Below are positions 1 to 8,505 of a stretch of DNA of 64,000 nt, in pieces. Position 1 is the stretch's first letter; each line of letters opens with the position of its first letter. Below the pieces are notes generated by a model that saw only the letters and a list, made by a program, of their open reading frames with translations, was not told the origin of the DNA and did no database searches. Origin of the DNA: Falsiroseomonas bella (GTDB taxonomy: Bacteria; Pseudomonadota; Alphaproteobacteria; Acetobacterales; Acetobacteraceae); assembly GCF_003173615.1 (NCBI RefSeq), contig NZ_QGNA01000004.1:62001-126000 (forward strand), in the 5' to 3' direction. A program made the translations under genes and the position numbers.

Positions 1-182
1 CGATGCTCACCCCGGCGAGCCTGGCCGGCCTGCCCGCGCTGGTGCAGTGCAACGGCTTTTCCCGCGGCGGGCTGCCGCTGCACTGGCACGCCATGGCGCG
101 CGCCGGCAACGAGGCGGCGCTGCTGCGCCTCGGCATGGGCTACGAGGCCGCGACGCCCTGGCGCGCGCGGAGGCCGGCATGA
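1..182 (+). CDS. Amidase, C-terminal fragment (cut by window edge)
   Basis: Only the last ~60 codons are inside the window; the reading frame runs from base 3 to the TGA at 180-182. The visible part reads 'SLAGLPALVQCNGFSRGGLPL', then an Ala/Glu/Leu-rich helix with 'LLRLGMGYE' and 'TPWRARRPA' at the end. This is the usual C-terminus of amidase-signature (GatA/AtzF-like) hydrolases: a Gly-Leu-Pro-Ala strand, a conserved Gly-Leu-Pro turn and a final helix ending in T-x-W. Such enzymes cleave carboxamide C-N bonds in the cytoplasm. The catalytic Ser-Ser-Lys part lies upstream of the window. The gene is followed with an ATGA overlap by a small ORF and then a peptide-type ABC importer, so it probably belongs to the same catabolic operon. 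The family call is fairly secure; the substrate is unknown. Confidence 0.72.
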   Translation, partial: MLTPASLAGLPALVQCNGFSRGGLPLHWHAMARAGNEAALLRLGMGYEAATPWRARRPA

Positions 183-334
183 CGGAAGGCCACCATCGGC
201 AGCGCGCCGCAGAACTCGCCGCCGCGATGGCCGCCGCCGCGGCGCGTCTGCCGCGCGACTGGCCCAAGGAACTCCGGCCGGCAGACCCGGTCGCGGAGCA
301 ACCGCACAATGAGGGAGAGCGGAACGATGGATGA
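179..334 (+). CDS. Small hypothetical protein (51 aa) between amidase and transporter
   Basis: This 51-codon frame starts with the ATG of an ATGA overlap with the amidase stop and ends 8 bases inside the start of the next gene, so it is translationally linked on both sides. The product begins MTEGHHRQRAAELAAAMAAA and contains one Ala-rich helix followed by a basic/proline segment. I do not recognise a family. Small helper proteins are known next to some amidases (AtzG-like), but the resemblance here is too weak to name it. It could also be a non-functional frame that fills the gap between two genes. The support is positional only. Confidence 0.35.
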   Translation: MTEGHHRQRAAELAAAMAAAAARLPRDWPKELRPADPVAEQPHNEGERNDG

Positions 335-1883
335 GACGCGGATGCCGCCCGGCTTCGGCCGGCGCGGGCTGTTGGCGGGCGCGGCGGGCATCGCGCTCGG
401 CGGCGCCTTCGGCGCGCCGGTGCTGGCGCAGGGCTCGCGCACGCTGCGCGTCCGCTTCGGCTCGGACATCTCGCAGCTGGATCCGGCGCGCATCTTCCAG
501 AACGAGAACCAGTCCATCGCGGGGCACATCTACAACGGCCTGGTGCAGTACGATCAGCGCACCAACGAGATCGTGCCGGATCTCGCCACCGGCCACGAGG
601 TGTCCGCGGACGGCACGGTCTGGACCTTCCGGCTGCGGCCGAACGTCACCTGGCACAAGAACTACGGCGCCTTCACCTCGGATGACGTGAAGTTCTCGCT
701 GGAGCGCGTGCTGGATCCCGCCACGGGCAGCCTCTATCGCGGCCAGCTTGCCAGCGTGAAGGAGGTGCAGGCGCCGGACCCGATGACGGTGCGCATCGTG
801 CTGAACGAGCCGAATTCCGGCTTCCTGCACAAGGTCTGCGCCTTCAACCAGGGCTGGCTCGTCTCGCGCCGCGCGGTCACCGAGATCGGCGAGCGCTACA
901 GCATGAACCCGATCGGCACCGGGCCGTTCATGTTCGATCGCTGGACGACGGGCAGCGAGGTGCGGCTGGTGGCGAACCCCGCCTATTTCGGCGGCGCCTC
1001 CACGCTGACCGACGTGATCTTCCGCATCGTGCGCGACGAGACGGCGGCGGCGATCGCGCTCGAGAACCGCGAGCTTGACATCTTCTACGCGCTGCAGTCG
1101 CCCGACGTGATCGAGCGCCTGCGCCGCGCGCAGGGCATCACCGTGCTCGACCGGCCTTCGAACAACACGGTGAACCTGGTGCTGAACACCACGGTCGGGC
1201 CGCTGCGCGACGTGCGCGTGCGCCGCGCGATGATGCACGCGATGAACCGGAAGGCGCTGATCGACGGCTTCTTCCGCGGCACGAAGTTCGAGGCGACGAG
1301 CGTGCTGACCTCGACCTTCCAGGAATTCTCGGAAGAAGGCGTGCCGCGCTACGCCTTCGATCCCGACCGCGCGCGCGCCCTGCTGCGTGAGGCGAATGTC
1401 TCGAATTTCCGCTTCGAGATCACGACGGTCGGCCTCAATCCCTTCGACCGCTTCCCGGTGGCGCTGGCGAACGACCTGCAGCAGGTGGGCATCCAGGCGA
1501 CGGTGCGGGTGCTGGAGCGCGGCGCCTATGTGCAGGCGCGCAGCAGCGGCAACGTGCAGTCCTGCATCACCGCGGTGGTCGGCCCGCCCGACCCGGACAG
1601 CCCGCTTGTCACGCTGTATCACACGCGCTCGCACCCGCCGGGGCTCAACACCTCGCGCTACGACCGCGCGGACGCGCTGCTGGCGGAAGCCGCGCGCGCG
1701 ACCGACGCCGCGGGGCGCAAGGCGGCCTATGGGCGCCTGCTGCGCCAGACGATGGAGGACCTGCCGGTGCTGCCGCTCTATGCGGACCGGCTGTTCATCG
1801 CGCATGGGCCGACCGTGCAGGGCTTCGTGCAGAACAGCCTGTTCACCGTGAACGTCTCGCCGGTTTCGCTGCGCGGGGCGTGA
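327..1883 (+). CDS. ABC transporter periplasmic substrate-binding protein, family 5 (peptide/opine type)
   Basis: This 518-residue protein captures a substrate in the periplasm for the adjacent importer. The N-terminus has a Tat-like signal: twin arginines at 12-13 (FGRRGLLAG), an Ala/Gly-rich hydrophobic stretch, and a probable cut near APVLAQ at 31-35. The mature protein opens with 'LRVRFGSDISQLDPA', then 'HIYNGLVQYD' and 'SADGTVWTFRLRPNVTWH', the standard SBP_bac_5 pattern of DppA/OppA proteins. I chose ATG 327 over the in-frame ATG 309 because GGGAGAG sits about 8 bases upstream of 327 and the shorter form gives a normal Tat signal. The stop overlaps the first permease gene. Family 5 proteins bind peptides, opines, nickel or glutathione; the ligand here cannot be read from sequence. 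The neighbouring amidase and amidohydrolase suggest an amide or peptide-like compound. Confidence 0.93.
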   Translation: MDETRMPPGFGRRGLLAGAAGIALGGAFGAPVLAQGSRTLRVRFGSDISQLDPARIFQNENQSIAGHIYNGLVQYDQRTNEIVPDLATGHEVSADGTVWTFRLRPNVTWHKNYGAFTSDDVKFSLERVLDPATGSLYRGQLASVKEVQAPDPMTVRIVLNEPNSGFLHKVCAFNQGWLVSRRAVTEIGERYSMNPIGTGPFMFDRWTTGSEVRLVANPAYFGGASTLTDVIFRIVRDETAAAIALENRELDIFYALQSPDVIERLRRAQGITVLDRPSNNTVNLVLNTTVGPLRDVRVRRAMMHAMNRKALIDGFFRGTKFEATSVLTSTFQEFSEEGVPRYAFDPDRARALLREANVSNFRFEITTVGLNPFDRFPVALANDLQQVGIQATVRVLERGAYVQARSSGNVQSCITAVVGPPDPDSPLVTLYHTRSHPPGLNTSRYDRADALLAEAARATDAAGRKAAYGRLLRQTMEDLPVLPLYADRLFIAHGPTVQGFVQNSLFTVNVSPVSLRGA

Positions 1884-2824
1884 TGGTCGCGTATATCGCC
1901 CGCTGCGCGGCACAGCTTCTGGTCGCGCTGGTCGGGATCGTCACGGTGGCCTTCTTCCTGATGCGGGCCATCCCGGGCGATCCCGCCCTGTATATGCTGG
2001 GCGATTTCGCGACCGCCGAGGCGCTCGCCACGCTGCGCGCGCGCCTCGGCCTCGACCTGCCGGTCTGGCAGCAATACTTCGTCTTCCTGGCGCGCGCGGC
2101 GCAGGGCGATCTCGGCGTCTCCGTCGTCACCGGGGAGCCGGCGCTGGCGGAGATCTGGGCCGCGGTGCCGCCTTCCGCCGCGCTCGCGGTGGCGGGGATG
2201 ACGGTCGCCGTGGTGGCGGGCGTTCCACTCGGCATCATTGCCGCGGTGCGGCAGGGCAGCGCGGTGGATGTGGGCGTGATGCTGATCGCACTCGGCGGCA
2301 TCTCCTTCCCGGTGTTCTGGGTCGGGCTGGTCGCGATCCTGACCTTCTCCCATGCGCTCGGCATCTTCCCGGCGCTCGGCGCCACCAGCGAGCCGGGGCT
2401 GCTGAAGGGGCTGCACCACCTGGCGCTGCCGGCGCTGGTGCTGGGGCTGTCCGTCGCGGCCTATATCGCGCGGCTGACGCGCTCCGCGATGCTCGAGGTG
2501 CTGGGGCAGGACCATATCCGCGTCGCGCGCGCCATGGGCGTGCCGGAGCGGCGCATCGTGTGGAAGCTGGCGCTGCGCAACGCGCTGATTCCGGTGCTGG
2601 CGGTGATCGGCGTCACCTTCGCCTGGTCGCTCGGCAATGCGATCCTGGTGGAGGCGGTGTTCAGCCGGCCCGGCCTCGGCTCCACCATCCTGAAGGCGAT
2701 CCTGGCGCGGGACTACCAGCTGGTGCAGGCCGGCGTGCTGGTGCTGGCGGCCGCGGTGGTGGTGCTGAACACCGGGTTGGACCTGCTCTACGGCGCCATC
2801 GACCCGAGGCTTCGCCAGCGATGA
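1883..2824 (+). CDS. ABC transporter permease, DppB/OppB type
   Basis: This 313-residue inner-membrane permease starts with the ATG of a TGATG overlap with the binding-protein gene. The N-terminal helix (AAQLLVALVGIVTVAFFLM) followed by 'RAIPGDPALYMLG' is typical of DppB-type subunits, and the long periplasmic loop before the second helix is also characteristic. The cytoplasmic EAA loop reads 'RVARAMGVPERRIVWKLALR', the site that contacts the ATPases. The last helices end in 'LLYGAIDPRLRQ', a usual DppB C-terminus. The stop shares ATGA with the next permease gene. It forms the heterodimeric pore with the DppC-like partner. A GTG directly upstream at 1880 is an alternative start that changes only one residue. 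Confidence 0.93.
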   Translation: MVAYIARCAAQLLVALVGIVTVAFFLMRAIPGDPALYMLGDFATAEALATLRARLGLDLPVWQQYFVFLARAAQGDLGVSVVTGEPALAEIWAAVPPSAALAVAGMTVAVVAGVPLGIIAAVRQGSAVDVGVMLIALGGISFPVFWVGLVAILTFSHALGIFPALGATSEPGLLKGLHHLALPALVLGLSVAAYIARLTRSAMLEVLGQDHIRVARAMGVPERRIVWKLALRNALIPVLAVIGVTFAWSLGNAILVEAVFSRPGLGSTILKAILARDYQLVQAGVLVLAAAVVVLNTGLDLLYGAIDPRLRQR

Positions 2825-3720
2825 GCGTCACCGTCGAGCAGATCGACGCCGCCGCCGAGGCCGCCGCGCGCCGCCGCGCCGCCATCCGTCGCTATACGCG
2901 CCATCCCGGCTTCATGATCGGCGCGGTCGGCATCGTGCTGCTGGTGCTGGTCGCGCTGTTCGCGCCCTGGCTGGCGCCACATTCGCCGACGCGCACCGAC
3001 CTGATGAACAGCCTGGCCCAGCCCTCGGCCACTTATCCGCTCGGCACCGACCAGTTCGGACGCTGCGTGCTGTCGCGGCTGATCCATGGCGCGCAGGTGT
3101 CGCTGCAGGTCGGCTTCTTCGTGGTGCTGATCTCGTTGAGCGCGGGCACGATCATCGGCGCGGTCGCCGGCTATGCCGGCGGCTGGATCGAGCGCGCGCT
3201 GGTGGCGGTGATCGACATCCTGCTCGCCTTCCCCTCCTTCCTGCTGGCTCTGGCGCTGGTGGCGGCGCGGGGTAACACGCTGGATTCGATCATCCTCGCG
3301 GTCGCCATCGCCTATACGCCGCGCGTCGCGGCGGTGATGCGATCCGTCGTGCTGACGATCCGCCCGCGCCCCTTCATCGAGGCGTCGCGCGCCATCGGCC
3401 TCACGCCGTGGAAGATCGTGCTGCGGCACGTCATCCCGAACGCGCTGCCGCCGGTGATCGTGGTGGCGACGGTCAGCGCGGCGACGGCGATCCTGGCGGA
3501 GGCGGGGCTGTCCTTCCTCGGCCTCGGCGTGCAGCCGCCGACGCCGACATGGGGCAACGTGATCTCGGAGGGGCAGACGGCGATCACGACCAATCCGCTG
3601 ATCTCGCTCTCGGCCGGGCTCTGCATCGCCTTCACGGTGGTGGTGCTGAACCTGCTGGGCGACGGGCTGCGCGACACGCTCGATCCGCAGATGCGGCGCA
3701 GCACGGGCAAGCTGCTGTGA
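2821..3720 (+). CDS. ABC transporter permease, DppC/OppC type
   Basis: This 299-residue second permease starts at the ATGA overlap with the DppB-like gene. It has a ~30-residue Ala/Arg-rich cytoplasmic leader, a first helix (GAVGIVLLVLVALFAPWLAP), then the DppC hallmark 'YPLGTDQFGRCVLSRLIHGA'. Further helices follow. The EAA loop is 'EASRAIGLTPWKIVLRHVIP', and 'AGLSFLGLGVQPPTPTWG' comes near the end, which is nearly invariant in DppC/OppC subunits. It works with the preceding permease to form the channel. The stop codon overlaps the GTG start of the first ATPase gene. Confidence 0.93.
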   Translation: MSVTVEQIDAAAEAAARRRAAIRRYTRHPGFMIGAVGIVLLVLVALFAPWLAPHSPTRTDLMNSLAQPSATYPLGTDQFGRCVLSRLIHGAQVSLQVGFFVVLISLSAGTIIGAVAGYAGGWIERALVAVIDILLAFPSFLLALALVAARGNTLDSIILAVAIAYTPRVAAVMRSVVLTIRPRPFIEASRAIGLTPWKIVLRHVIPNALPPVIVVATVSAATAILAEAGLSFLGLGVQPPTPTWGNVISEGQTAITTNPLISLSAGLCIAFTVVVLNLLGDGLRDTLDPQMRRSTGKLL

Positions 3721-4700
3721 CGGCCGCGTTCGAGCTGCGCGGCCTGACGGCCGCCGTGCCGGGCGAGAAGGGCGCGGTGCGCCTGGTGGAGGAGGTCTCG
3801 CTGCATGTGCGTGCCGGCGAGACGCTGGCCGTGGTGGGCGAGAGCGGGTCGGGCAAGACCGTCACCTTCACCTCCGCGCTCGGCCTGCTGCCGAAGCCCG
3901 GCCGCGTCATCGCCGGCGAGGCGCTGCTGGAAGGCGAAGACCTGCTGAAGCTCTCGCCCGAGGCGCTGCGCCGGCGGCGTGGCGCGCGCATCGGCATGGT
4001 GTTCCAGGATCCGCTGACCGGGCTCAACCCCGTCTTCCGCGTTGGCGAGCAGATCGCGGAAGTGCTGCGCGCGCATCTGCCGATCTCGCGGCGGGAAGCG
4101 CGGGAGCGCGCGGTGGCGCTGCTGGCGCGCGTTCAGATCCCCGATCCGGCGCGGCGCGTGGACGATTATCCGCACCAGTTCTCCGGCGGGATGCGGCAGC
4201 GCGTGCTGATCGCGATGGCGATCGCGCTCGGACCCCGCGTGCTGATCGCGGACGAGCCGACGACGGCGCTTGACGTGACGGTGCAGGCGCAGGTGCTGGA
4301 TCTGCTGGGCGATCTGCGCGACGCCGAGGGCATGGCAATGGTGCTGATCACGCATGACCTGGGCGTGGTGGCGCGGCAGGCGGATCGCGTCGCGGTGATG
4401 TATGCGGGGCGGGTCGTGGAGACGGGGACGGTGGCGGAGGTCTTCGCCGCGCCGCGCCACCCTTACACGATCTCGCTGTTCCGCAGCATCCCGGATGTCG
4501 AGGCGCCGGCCGGCACGACGCTGGCGCCGATTGCCGGCAGCCCGCCCGATCCGGCGCGCCGGCCCGTGGGCTGCGCCTTCGCGCCGCGCTGCTTCGCCGT
4601 CTCGGATGCCGCAGGATGCCGCAGCGCGCGGCCGCTGCTCATCGGCGCAGGCCACGAAGCCGCTTGCCATCGCCAGGGCGCGGCGGAGCTGGCCGCATGA
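3717..4700 (+). CDS. ABC transporter ATP-binding protein, DppD/OppD type
   Basis: This 327-residue cytoplasmic ATPase drives peptide-type uptake. The Walker A motif is GESGSGKT at 41-48, a QDPLTGLNP Q-loop follows, then the signature FSGGMRQRV, Walker B 'VLIADEPTTALDV' and the switch His in 'LITHDLGVV'. The C-terminal oligopeptide-transporter extension is present, with 'RHPYTISLFRSIPD' and 'GCAFAPRC', a cysteine-bearing tail that in this family can bind an Fe-S cluster. The GTG at 3717 is chosen because it overlaps the upstream stop and places the Walker A at the usual distance. A longer frame upstream has no homologous content. It ends in ATGA with the second ATPase. Confidence 0.93.
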   Translation: MTAAFELRGLTAAVPGEKGAVRLVEEVSLHVRAGETLAVVGESGSGKTVTFTSALGLLPKPGRVIAGEALLEGEDLLKLSPEALRRRRGARIGMVFQDPLTGLNPVFRVGEQIAEVLRAHLPISRREARERAVALLARVQIPDPARRVDDYPHQFSGGMRQRVLIAMAIALGPRVLIADEPTTALDVTVQAQVLDLLGDLRDAEGMAMVLITHDLGVVARQADRVAVMYAGRVVETGTVAEVFAAPRHPYTISLFRSIPDVEAPAGTTLAPIAGSPPDPARRPVGCAFAPRCFAVSDAAGCRSARPLLIGAGHEAACHRQGAAELAA

Positions 4701-5728
4701 GCGCGCTGCTGGAGGTGGAGGGGCTGCGCAAGCGCTTCGGCGGCGGGCGCGCGCTGTTCGGCGCGGCGCGGCCCGAGGTGCGCGCCGTGGACGGCATCTC
4801 CTTCACGCTGGCGCGCGGCGAGACGCTCGGCCTGGTGGGCGAGACGGGCAGCGGCAAGAGCACCCTCGGCCGCCTGGTGCTGCGCCTGATCGAGCCGAGC
4901 GAGGGGCGCGTGCGCTTCGAGGGGCAGGAGGTGACGGGCGTCTCCGCCGCCGCGCTGCGCGCGATGCGGCCGCGCATGCAGATGGTCTTCCAGGACCCCT
5001 ATGGTTCGCTCGATCCGCGCATGACCGCGGGCGCGATCATCGCGGAGCCGATGACCGCGCATGGGATGGCGCGTGCCGAGGCGGCGCGGCGCGTCGCTGA
5101 GCTGCTGGGGCGCGTCGGCCTCTCGCCGGCGATGGCGGCGCGCTATCCGCACGAGTTCAGCGGCGGGCAGCGCCAGCGCATCGGCATCGCGCGCGCCATC
5201 GCGCTCGATCCCGCGCTGGTGGTGCTGGACGAGCCGGTGAGCGCGCTCGATGTCTCGGTGCAGGCGCAGATCCTGAACCTGCTGGCAGAGATCCAGGCGC
5301 GTTCCGGCGTCGCCTTCCTGTTCATCGCGCACGACCTGGGCGTGGTGCGCCATGTCAGCGACCGCGTGGCGGTGATGTATCTCGGCCGCATCGTGGAGAT
5401 GGCGCCGCGTGATGCGCTCTATGGCGCGCCGCGGCATCCCTACACCGTCTCGCTGCTCTCCGCCGTGCCGCGGCCCGATCCGGCGAAGGAGCGGAACCGG
5501 CCGCGCATCCGCCCGATCGGCGAGATCGGCAGCGCCGCCGCGCTGCCCTCCGGCTGCCGCTTTCATCCGCGCTGCCCGCGCGCGCGGATCGTCGCTGCGC
5601 GCGGCGGCGAGACGGTCGAGGCCGCCGGCGCGCGGCTGCCGCGCCCCTGCGTGGAGCAGGATCCGCTGCTGGCGCCGGCGGGCGAGGCCGCGCATCTCGC
5701 CGCCTGCCATTTTCCCGACGAGGCCTGA
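4697..5728 (+). CDS. ABC transporter ATP-binding protein, DppF/OppF type
   Basis: This second ATPase has 343 residues. Walker A is GETGSGKS at 49-56, with Q-loop 'VFQDPYGSLDPRM', signature 'FSGGQRQRIGIARA', Walker B 'LVVLDEPVSALDVSVQAQ' and switch 'IAHDLGVVRHVSD'. The family's C-terminal extension 'HPYTVSLLSAVP' is present, followed by a Cys-containing segment (CRFHPRCPRA). The start is the ATG of the ATGA overlap at 4697; a longer in-frame extension upstream lies inside the DppD-like gene and is not needed. It pairs with the preceding ATPase under the two permeases and completes a five-gene importer. The next gene follows after 12 bases. Confidence 0.93.
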   Translation: MSALLEVEGLRKRFGGGRALFGAARPEVRAVDGISFTLARGETLGLVGETGSGKSTLGRLVLRLIEPSEGRVRFEGQEVTGVSAAALRAMRPRMQMVFQDPYGSLDPRMTAGAIIAEPMTAHGMARAEAARRVAELLGRVGLSPAMAARYPHEFSGGQRQRIGIARAIALDPALVVLDEPVSALDVSVQAQILNLLAEIQARSGVAFLFIAHDLGVVRHVSDRVAVMYLGRIVEMAPRDALYGAPRHPYTVSLLSAVPRPDPAKERNRPRIRPIGEIGSAAALPSGCRFHPRCPRARIVAARGGETVEAAGARLPRPCVEQDPLLAPAGEAAHLAACHFPDEA

Positions 5729-5740
5729 GGAGAACCCGCC

Positions 5741-6382
5741 ATGACCGTGACGCGCGAGCAGAACTATGTCGGCGTCTTCGACGGGAAGGTCGGCTACGGC
5801 GCGAAGCCGGCCGTCATCGTCATCGACTTCACCCTGGCCTACACCACGCCGGGCTCGCCCTTCTTCGCAGAAGGCGTGGTGCGCGCGGTGGCGGACACGG
5901 TGCCGCTGCTGGCGGCGGCGCGCGCGGCGGGCATCCCCGTGATCCACACCCGCGTCGAGTATCATCCCTCCGGTGCGGATGGCGGCTGGTTCGTGCGCAA
6001 GGTGCCGGCGCTCCGGAAGATGGTCGCGGGCGAGCCGCTTGCGCAGATCGACCCGAAGGTCGCGCCGCTGCCGGAGGAGGTGGTGCTGGTGAAGCAGTAT
6101 CCGAGCCCCTTCTTCGGCACGCCGCTGGCGCCGATGCTGGCCGCGCTCGGCGTGGACACGCTGATCCTGGCGGGCTGCTCCACCAGCGGCTGCGTGCGCG
6201 CGGGCGCGCTGGACGGGGTGCAGCACGGCTACCGCGTGATCGTGCCGCGGGAATGCGTCGGCGATCGGCATGATGGGCCGCACGACGCCAATCTCTTCGA
6301 CATCAACGCGAAATACGGCGACGTCGTCGGGCGCGACGAGGTGATCGGCTACCTCGGCGGGCTGCGGGCGAAGGCCGCGTAG
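5741..6382 (+). CDS. Cysteine hydrolase, isochorismatase-like fold (N-carbamoylsarcosine amidase type)
   Basis: This 213-residue cytoplasmic hydrolase of the isochorismatase fold has its Asp-Lys-Cys triad visible: D29 in 'VIVIDFTLAY', K118 in 'EVVLVKQYPSPFFGT' and nucleophile C151 in 'GCSTSGCVRAGA'. The 'TSGCVRA' context and the 'FTLAYTTPGSPFF' segment resemble N-carbamoylsarcosine amidase and related amidohydrolases more than true isochorismatases. Such enzymes release ammonia or CO2 and ammonia from amide or carbamoyl substrates. A ribosome site (GAGGAGAACC) precedes the ATG. The gene sits between a peptide-type importer and a LeuCD-like pair, so it probably acts on the imported compound or on an intermediate from the upstream amidase. 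The fold is certain; the substrate is inferred only as an amide-like one. Confidence 0.88.
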   Translation: MTVTREQNYVGVFDGKVGYGAKPAVIVIDFTLAYTTPGSPFFAEGVVRAVADTVPLLAAARAAGIPVIHTRVEYHPSGADGGWFVRKVPALRKMVAGEPLAQIDPKVAPLPEEVVLVKQYPSPFFGTPLAPMLAALGVDTLILAGCSTSGCVRAGALDGVQHGYRVIVPRECVGDRHDGPHDANLFDINAKYGDVVGRDEVIGYLGGLRAKAA

Positions 6383-6394
6383 GGAGGAAGGACG

Positions 6395-7207
6395 ATGGGA
6401 ACCACGACCACCACGGCGGATGATGCGATCCGCGTCTACTGGATGACCGGCTGCTCCTCCTGCCTGCGCACGAAAGAGTTCCTGCAGAAGCACGGCGTGC
6501 CCTTCCTGTCGCGCAACGTGCTGGAGGACGAGGCGGCCTATGCGGAGCTGGAGCGCTTCGGCCTGAAGCAGGTGCCGATCGTGACGCGCGGCGAGGCCTG
6601 GGCGAACGGCCAGGTGCTGCGGGATGTCGCGAAGCTCTGCGGCATCGCCTATGGCGAGGTGAAGATGCTCTCCGTGGCGGAGCTCCGCGCGCGGCTGGAC
6701 GCCGTGCTGGCGGGTGCGGCGCGCTTCCTGGCGCAGATGCCGGACGAGGCGCTGGCGCGCGAGTTGCCGAACCGGCCGCGCAGCTTCGCGCAGCTCGGCT
6801 GGCACATCGCCAACATCGCGGACGCCTTCCTCGAGCATGAGGACGGCATCCCGCTGACGTTCGACAGCTACATGCGCGTGCCCGAGCCGCAGGACGCGAC
6901 GCGCGAGAAGCTCGTCGCCTATTGCGAGGCGATGCGGCAGCGGATGGCGGCGTGGTTCGAGGGGCCTGGCCGCGCCTGCGACTGGTCGCGCAGGGCCGAT
7001 GTCTATTACGGCGAGCAGACGATGCACGAATTCCTGGAGCGCACGGTCTGGCATGCCGGCCAGCATGTGCGGCAGCTGATGTGGGTGCTGGAGGGCATGG
7101 GCATCGCGCCGGACCGTCCGCCCGGCCGCGAGACTTTTGCGGGGCTGCCGATGCCGGAGAAGGTCTGGGACGAGGCCGATCCGTCCAAGGTCCGGCGCGC
7201 TTCCTGA
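6395..7207 (+). CDS. Glutaredoxin-DinB fusion protein
   Basis: This 270-residue protein has two domains. Residues 12-85 are glutaredoxin-like: 'VYWMTGCSSC' gives a CSSC active site at 20-23, and 'LKQVPIVTRG' supplies the cis-proline at 61. Residues ~95-250 are a DinB-type four-helix bundle with the expected metal-binding His triad: H137 (QLGWHIAN), H220 (RTVWHAGQ) and H224. DinB-fold proteins include thiol-S-transferases that use bacillithiol, mycothiol or glutathione, so a glutaredoxin head fits a thiol-dependent transferase or isomerase. That function is inference. AGGGAGGAAGG lies just upstream of the ATG. The gene is inside the amide-catabolism run, 12 bases from each neighbour, so it may handle a thiol adduct or a double-bond isomerisation in that pathway. 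Confidence 0.82.
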   Translation: MGTTTTTADDAIRVYWMTGCSSCLRTKEFLQKHGVPFLSRNVLEDEAAYAELERFGLKQVPIVTRGEAWANGQVLRDVAKLCGIAYGEVKMLSVAELRARLDAVLAGAARFLAQMPDEALARELPNRPRSFAQLGWHIANIADAFLEHEDGIPLTFDSYMRVPEPQDATREKLVAYCEAMRQRMAAWFEGPGRACDWSRRADVYYGEQTMHEFLERTVWHAGQHVRQLMWVLEGMGIAPDRPPGRETFAGLPMPEKVWDEADPSKVRRAS

Positions 7208-7218
7208 CGCGCCGCGCC

Positions 7219-8505
7219 ATGCAACGGACCATCACCGAGAAGATCCTCGCCGCCCATGCGCTGGAGGGCGAGGTCGCGCCCGGCGCGATCGCCACCATCC
7301 GGCCCGATGTCGTGCTGCTGAACGACGTCTCGGGCCCGCTGGCCTTCAGCCAGTTCGCGGCGATGGGCGCGACGCGGGTCTTCGATCCCGAGCGCATCGT
7401 GCTCGTCGCCGACCATTTCGCGCCGGCCAAGGACGTGGAGAGCGCGGAGCAGTTGCGGCTGACCGCGCGCTTCGCCGAGCAGTACGGTCTGCGCCACCAC
7501 TACGGCCCCGGCCGCGGCGGGATCGAGCACACGCTGATCGCGGAGCTCGGGCTCGTCGGGCATGGCGACATCGTGTTCGGCGCGGACAGCCACACCTGCA
7601 CGGCCGGCGCCTTCAACGCGCTCGGCATCGGCTTCGGCTCCTCCGATCTTGCTGCCGCCCTCGCCACGGGGCGGCTCTGGCTGCGCGTGCCGGCGACGAT
7701 CCGCGTGGAGCTGACGGGCCGGCCCGGGCGCTTCGTGAGCGGCAAGGACGTGATCCTGGAGCTGATCCGCCGAATCGGATCGGACGGGGCGCTGGACGCG
7801 GCGCTGGAATTCGGCGGGCCGGGCGTTGCCGCGCTGCCCATGGATGCGCGCATGGCGGTGGCCAACATGGCGGTGGAGGGCGGCGCGGATTGGTGCGTGT
7901 TCGAGGGCGACGCCACCTCGCTCTCGGACATGCCGGCGCGCGGCATGGCGCCGCGCCCGCCGGTGCTGGCCGATGCCGGCGCCGTCTATGCGCGCCGCAT
8001 CGCGATCGACCTCGATGCGCTGCAGCCGGTGGTGGCGCGGCCGCCTTCACCAGCCAATGGCGCATCGGTGGAAGAGCTCGCCGGCACGCGGGTGGACCAG
8101 GTCTATGTCGGCAATTGCGCGAACGGCACAATCACCGACCTGCGGCAGGTGGCGGAGGTGCTGCGCGGCCGGCAGGTCGCGCGCCATGTGCGGATGGTGG
8201 TGGTGCCGGCGACGCAGCGCATCTGGCGCCAGGCGCTGGCCGAAGGCCTGCTCGACATCTTCGCGGAGGCGGGCGCCGCGGTCTCCGCGCCGACCTGCGG
8301 GGCGTGCTTCGGCGGGCATATGGGGATCCTGGCCGCGGGCGAAGTGGCGCTGGCCACGACCAACCGGAACTATCGCGGCCGGATGGGGCATCCCGATTCC
8401 GCAGTGTATCTGGCGAATGCCTGGGTGGCCGCGGCGGCGGCGGTGGCGGGCGAGATCGTGCCGCCCGAGCAGGTGATGGGCAACGCGGCGGGAGGCATCG
8501 CATGA
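7219..8505 (+). CDS. Aconitase-superfamily dehydratase large subunit (LeuC/HacA/DmdA-like)
   Basis: This 428-residue large subunit belongs to the 3-isopropylmalate/homoaconitate dehydratase family. Three [4Fe-4S] ligands are visible: C300 in 'VYVGNCANGTITDLR', and C360 and C363 in 'APTCGACFGGHMG'. The substrate-loop motif 'GADSHTCTAGAF' is at 121-132. It is shorter than the ~465-residue proteobacterial LeuC and matches the short form seen in archaeal LeuC/HacA and in 2,3-dimethylmalate dehydratase (DmdA). Two usually conserved positions differ: CANG instead of CTN, and CGACF instead of CGPCL. The small subunit follows with ATGA overlap. The operon setting beside amidohydrolases and an importer favours a catabolic hydro-lyase over leucine synthesis. 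No clear ribosome site precedes ATG 7219, which suggests coupling to the upstream gene. Confidence 0.87.
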   Translation: MQRTITEKILAAHALEGEVAPGAIATIRPDVVLLNDVSGPLAFSQFAAMGATRVFDPERIVLVADHFAPAKDVESAEQLRLTARFAEQYGLRHHYGPGRGGIEHTLIAELGLVGHGDIVFGADSHTCTAGAFNALGIGFGSSDLAAALATGRLWLRVPATIRVELTGRPGRFVSGKDVILELIRRIGSDGALDAALEFGGPGVAALPMDARMAVANMAVEGGADWCVFEGDATSLSDMPARGMAPRPPVLADAGAVYARRIAIDLDALQPVVARPPSPANGASVEELAGTRVDQVYVGNCANGTITDLRQVAEVLRGRQVARHVRMVVVPATQRIWRQALAEGLLDIFAEAGAAVSAPTCGACFGGHMGILAAGEVALATTNRNYRGRMGHPDSAVYLANAWVAAAAAVAGEIVPPEQVMGNAAGGIA

